A DNA stretch of 64,000 bases, taken from Ralstonia sp. UBA689. GTDB taxonomy: Bacteria; Pseudomonadota; Gammaproteobacteria; Burkholderiales; Burkholderiaceae. The stretch is taken from the NCBI RefSeq assembly GCF_002298975.1, contig NZ_DBMV01000024.1, positions 155,209 through 219,208 on the forward strand, given 5' to 3'. The notes under the pieces are model-generated. The model saw only the letters and a program-made list of their open reading frames with translations, was not told the origin of the DNA and made no database searches. Shown here in pieces: positions 63,851-64,000 of this stretch; position 1 is the first letter of the stretch; each line of letters opens with the position of its first letter. Made by a program: the position numbers and the translations under genes.

Positions 63851-64000
63851 TCGAGACGATCCGCCAGGGACTGAAAGCTGACGGCATTACCATCTCGATC
63901 TCGAAGCTGTGCCGGTGGTTCGACGTACCGCGCCGCACCGTGTATTACCGGCCGGTGAAGGCGGAACCGAAGGTCCAAGCCCGCTTCGCAGAGCCGATCA
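63847..64000 (+). CDS. IS3-family transposase OrfB, N-terminal part
   Basis: The start ATGA overlaps the orfA stop (63847). The 51 visible codons (M-I-E-T-I-R-Q-G-L-K, then C-R-W-F-D-V-P-R-R-T-V-Y-Y-R) are the N-terminal helix-turn-helix of OrfB. The catalytic domain lies beyond the window. The next residues expected (A-M-I-E-E) are those that begin the inverted fragment. Confidence 0.85.
   Translation, partial: MIETIRQGLKADGITISISKLCRWFDVPRRTVYYRPVKAEPKVQARFAEPI

Larger units (their letters stand above)
63492..64000 (+). mobile_element. IS3-family element, left part
   Basis: The element appears to start near TGACCCAGTGAAAACC (63492). It carries a complete orfA and the beginning of orfB and leaves the window at 64000. 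It lies head-to-head against an inverted fragment of the same family. Ends and target duplication cannot be defined from this window. Confidence 0.65.

Noticed and set aside
1..64000. tRNA, rRNA, riboswitch or CRISPR array
   Set aside because: I looked for tRNA-like arms, rRNA blocks and regularly spaced repeats and found none I could support; short repeats present are operators or duplications.

Overview
The window reads as GC-rich betaproteobacterial DNA, most likely a Ralstonia or Cupriavidus relative (Burkholderiales). The grounds are the protein families, the tbu/dmp-type aromatic catabolic genes and the dense, often 4-bp-overlapping gene packing. This is inference from family knowledge; no database was searched.

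Layout. (1) 1-718: the end of what looks like a filamentous-phage element. It holds a DUF3693 regulator, three tandem palindromic operators and a dif-like (XerCD) half site. (2) 945-4621: a GbsR/MarR regulator, then a coupled membrane-protein / SDR-DoxX / DUF2269 operon and an LprI-like secreted protein. (3) 4961-17668, minus strand: one long operon for phenol, with multicomponent phenol hydroxylase (dmpKLMNOP), a ferredoxin, catechol 2,3-dioxygenase, a GlcG/HbpS-like protein and the complete meta-cleavage lower pathway down to pyruvate and acetyl-CoA. (4) 18386-28534+: divergent toluene monooxygenase operon (tbuA1UBVA2C), the sigma-54 activator tbuT, the FadL-type importer tbuX on the other strand, then a second, DmpR-like activator translationally coupled to a GntR regulator. 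Toluene is hydroxylated to cresols or phenol, these to catechols, and the ring is opened and degraded; both oxygenase operons and tbuX carry sigma-54 promoters with upstream palindromic activator sites. dmpK and tbuX share an almost identical promoter plus a 30-bp block at identical spacing.

(5) 29281-38450: an accessory stress/NAD/RNA-repair island: a thymidylate-synthase-like remnant, a decayed nadE, intact pncB, a Lon-like protease, archease + RtcB RNA ligase, and a GYD-domain protein with a perfect FNR box upstream. (6) 38740-42009: a NarL-type response regulator, a MASE4-like histidine kinase and an ArsN2-like acetyltransferase. (7) 42702-46529: a secreted subtilase with a sorting-type C-terminus, two tiny secreted proteins and a DUF4382 lipoprotein.

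(8) 47086-53394: the most interesting block. A two-component system (plus strand) is divergent to PepSY / DUF2271 / PepSY-TM-flavodoxin-reductase fusion / ApbE (minus strand). The DUF2271 protein carries an ApbE target motif (D85-G-I-T-G-A-S91), so the set looks like an NAD(P)H-to-periplasm electron conduit ending in a covalently flavinylated carrier. (9) 53421-58416: a Met-rich periplasmic protein and an ABC-type export system (adaptor, permease, ATPase). (10) 58594-63121: a sulfur/persulfide stress cluster: rhodanese remnant, periplasmic protein, MFS carrier, Blh-like metallo-hydrolase, BigR-like ArsR repressor with a perfect palindrome, two YeeE/YedE half-transporters and a TauE/SafE stub cut by an IS. 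(11) 63122-64000: two IS3-family copies in inverted orientation, the second running off the window.
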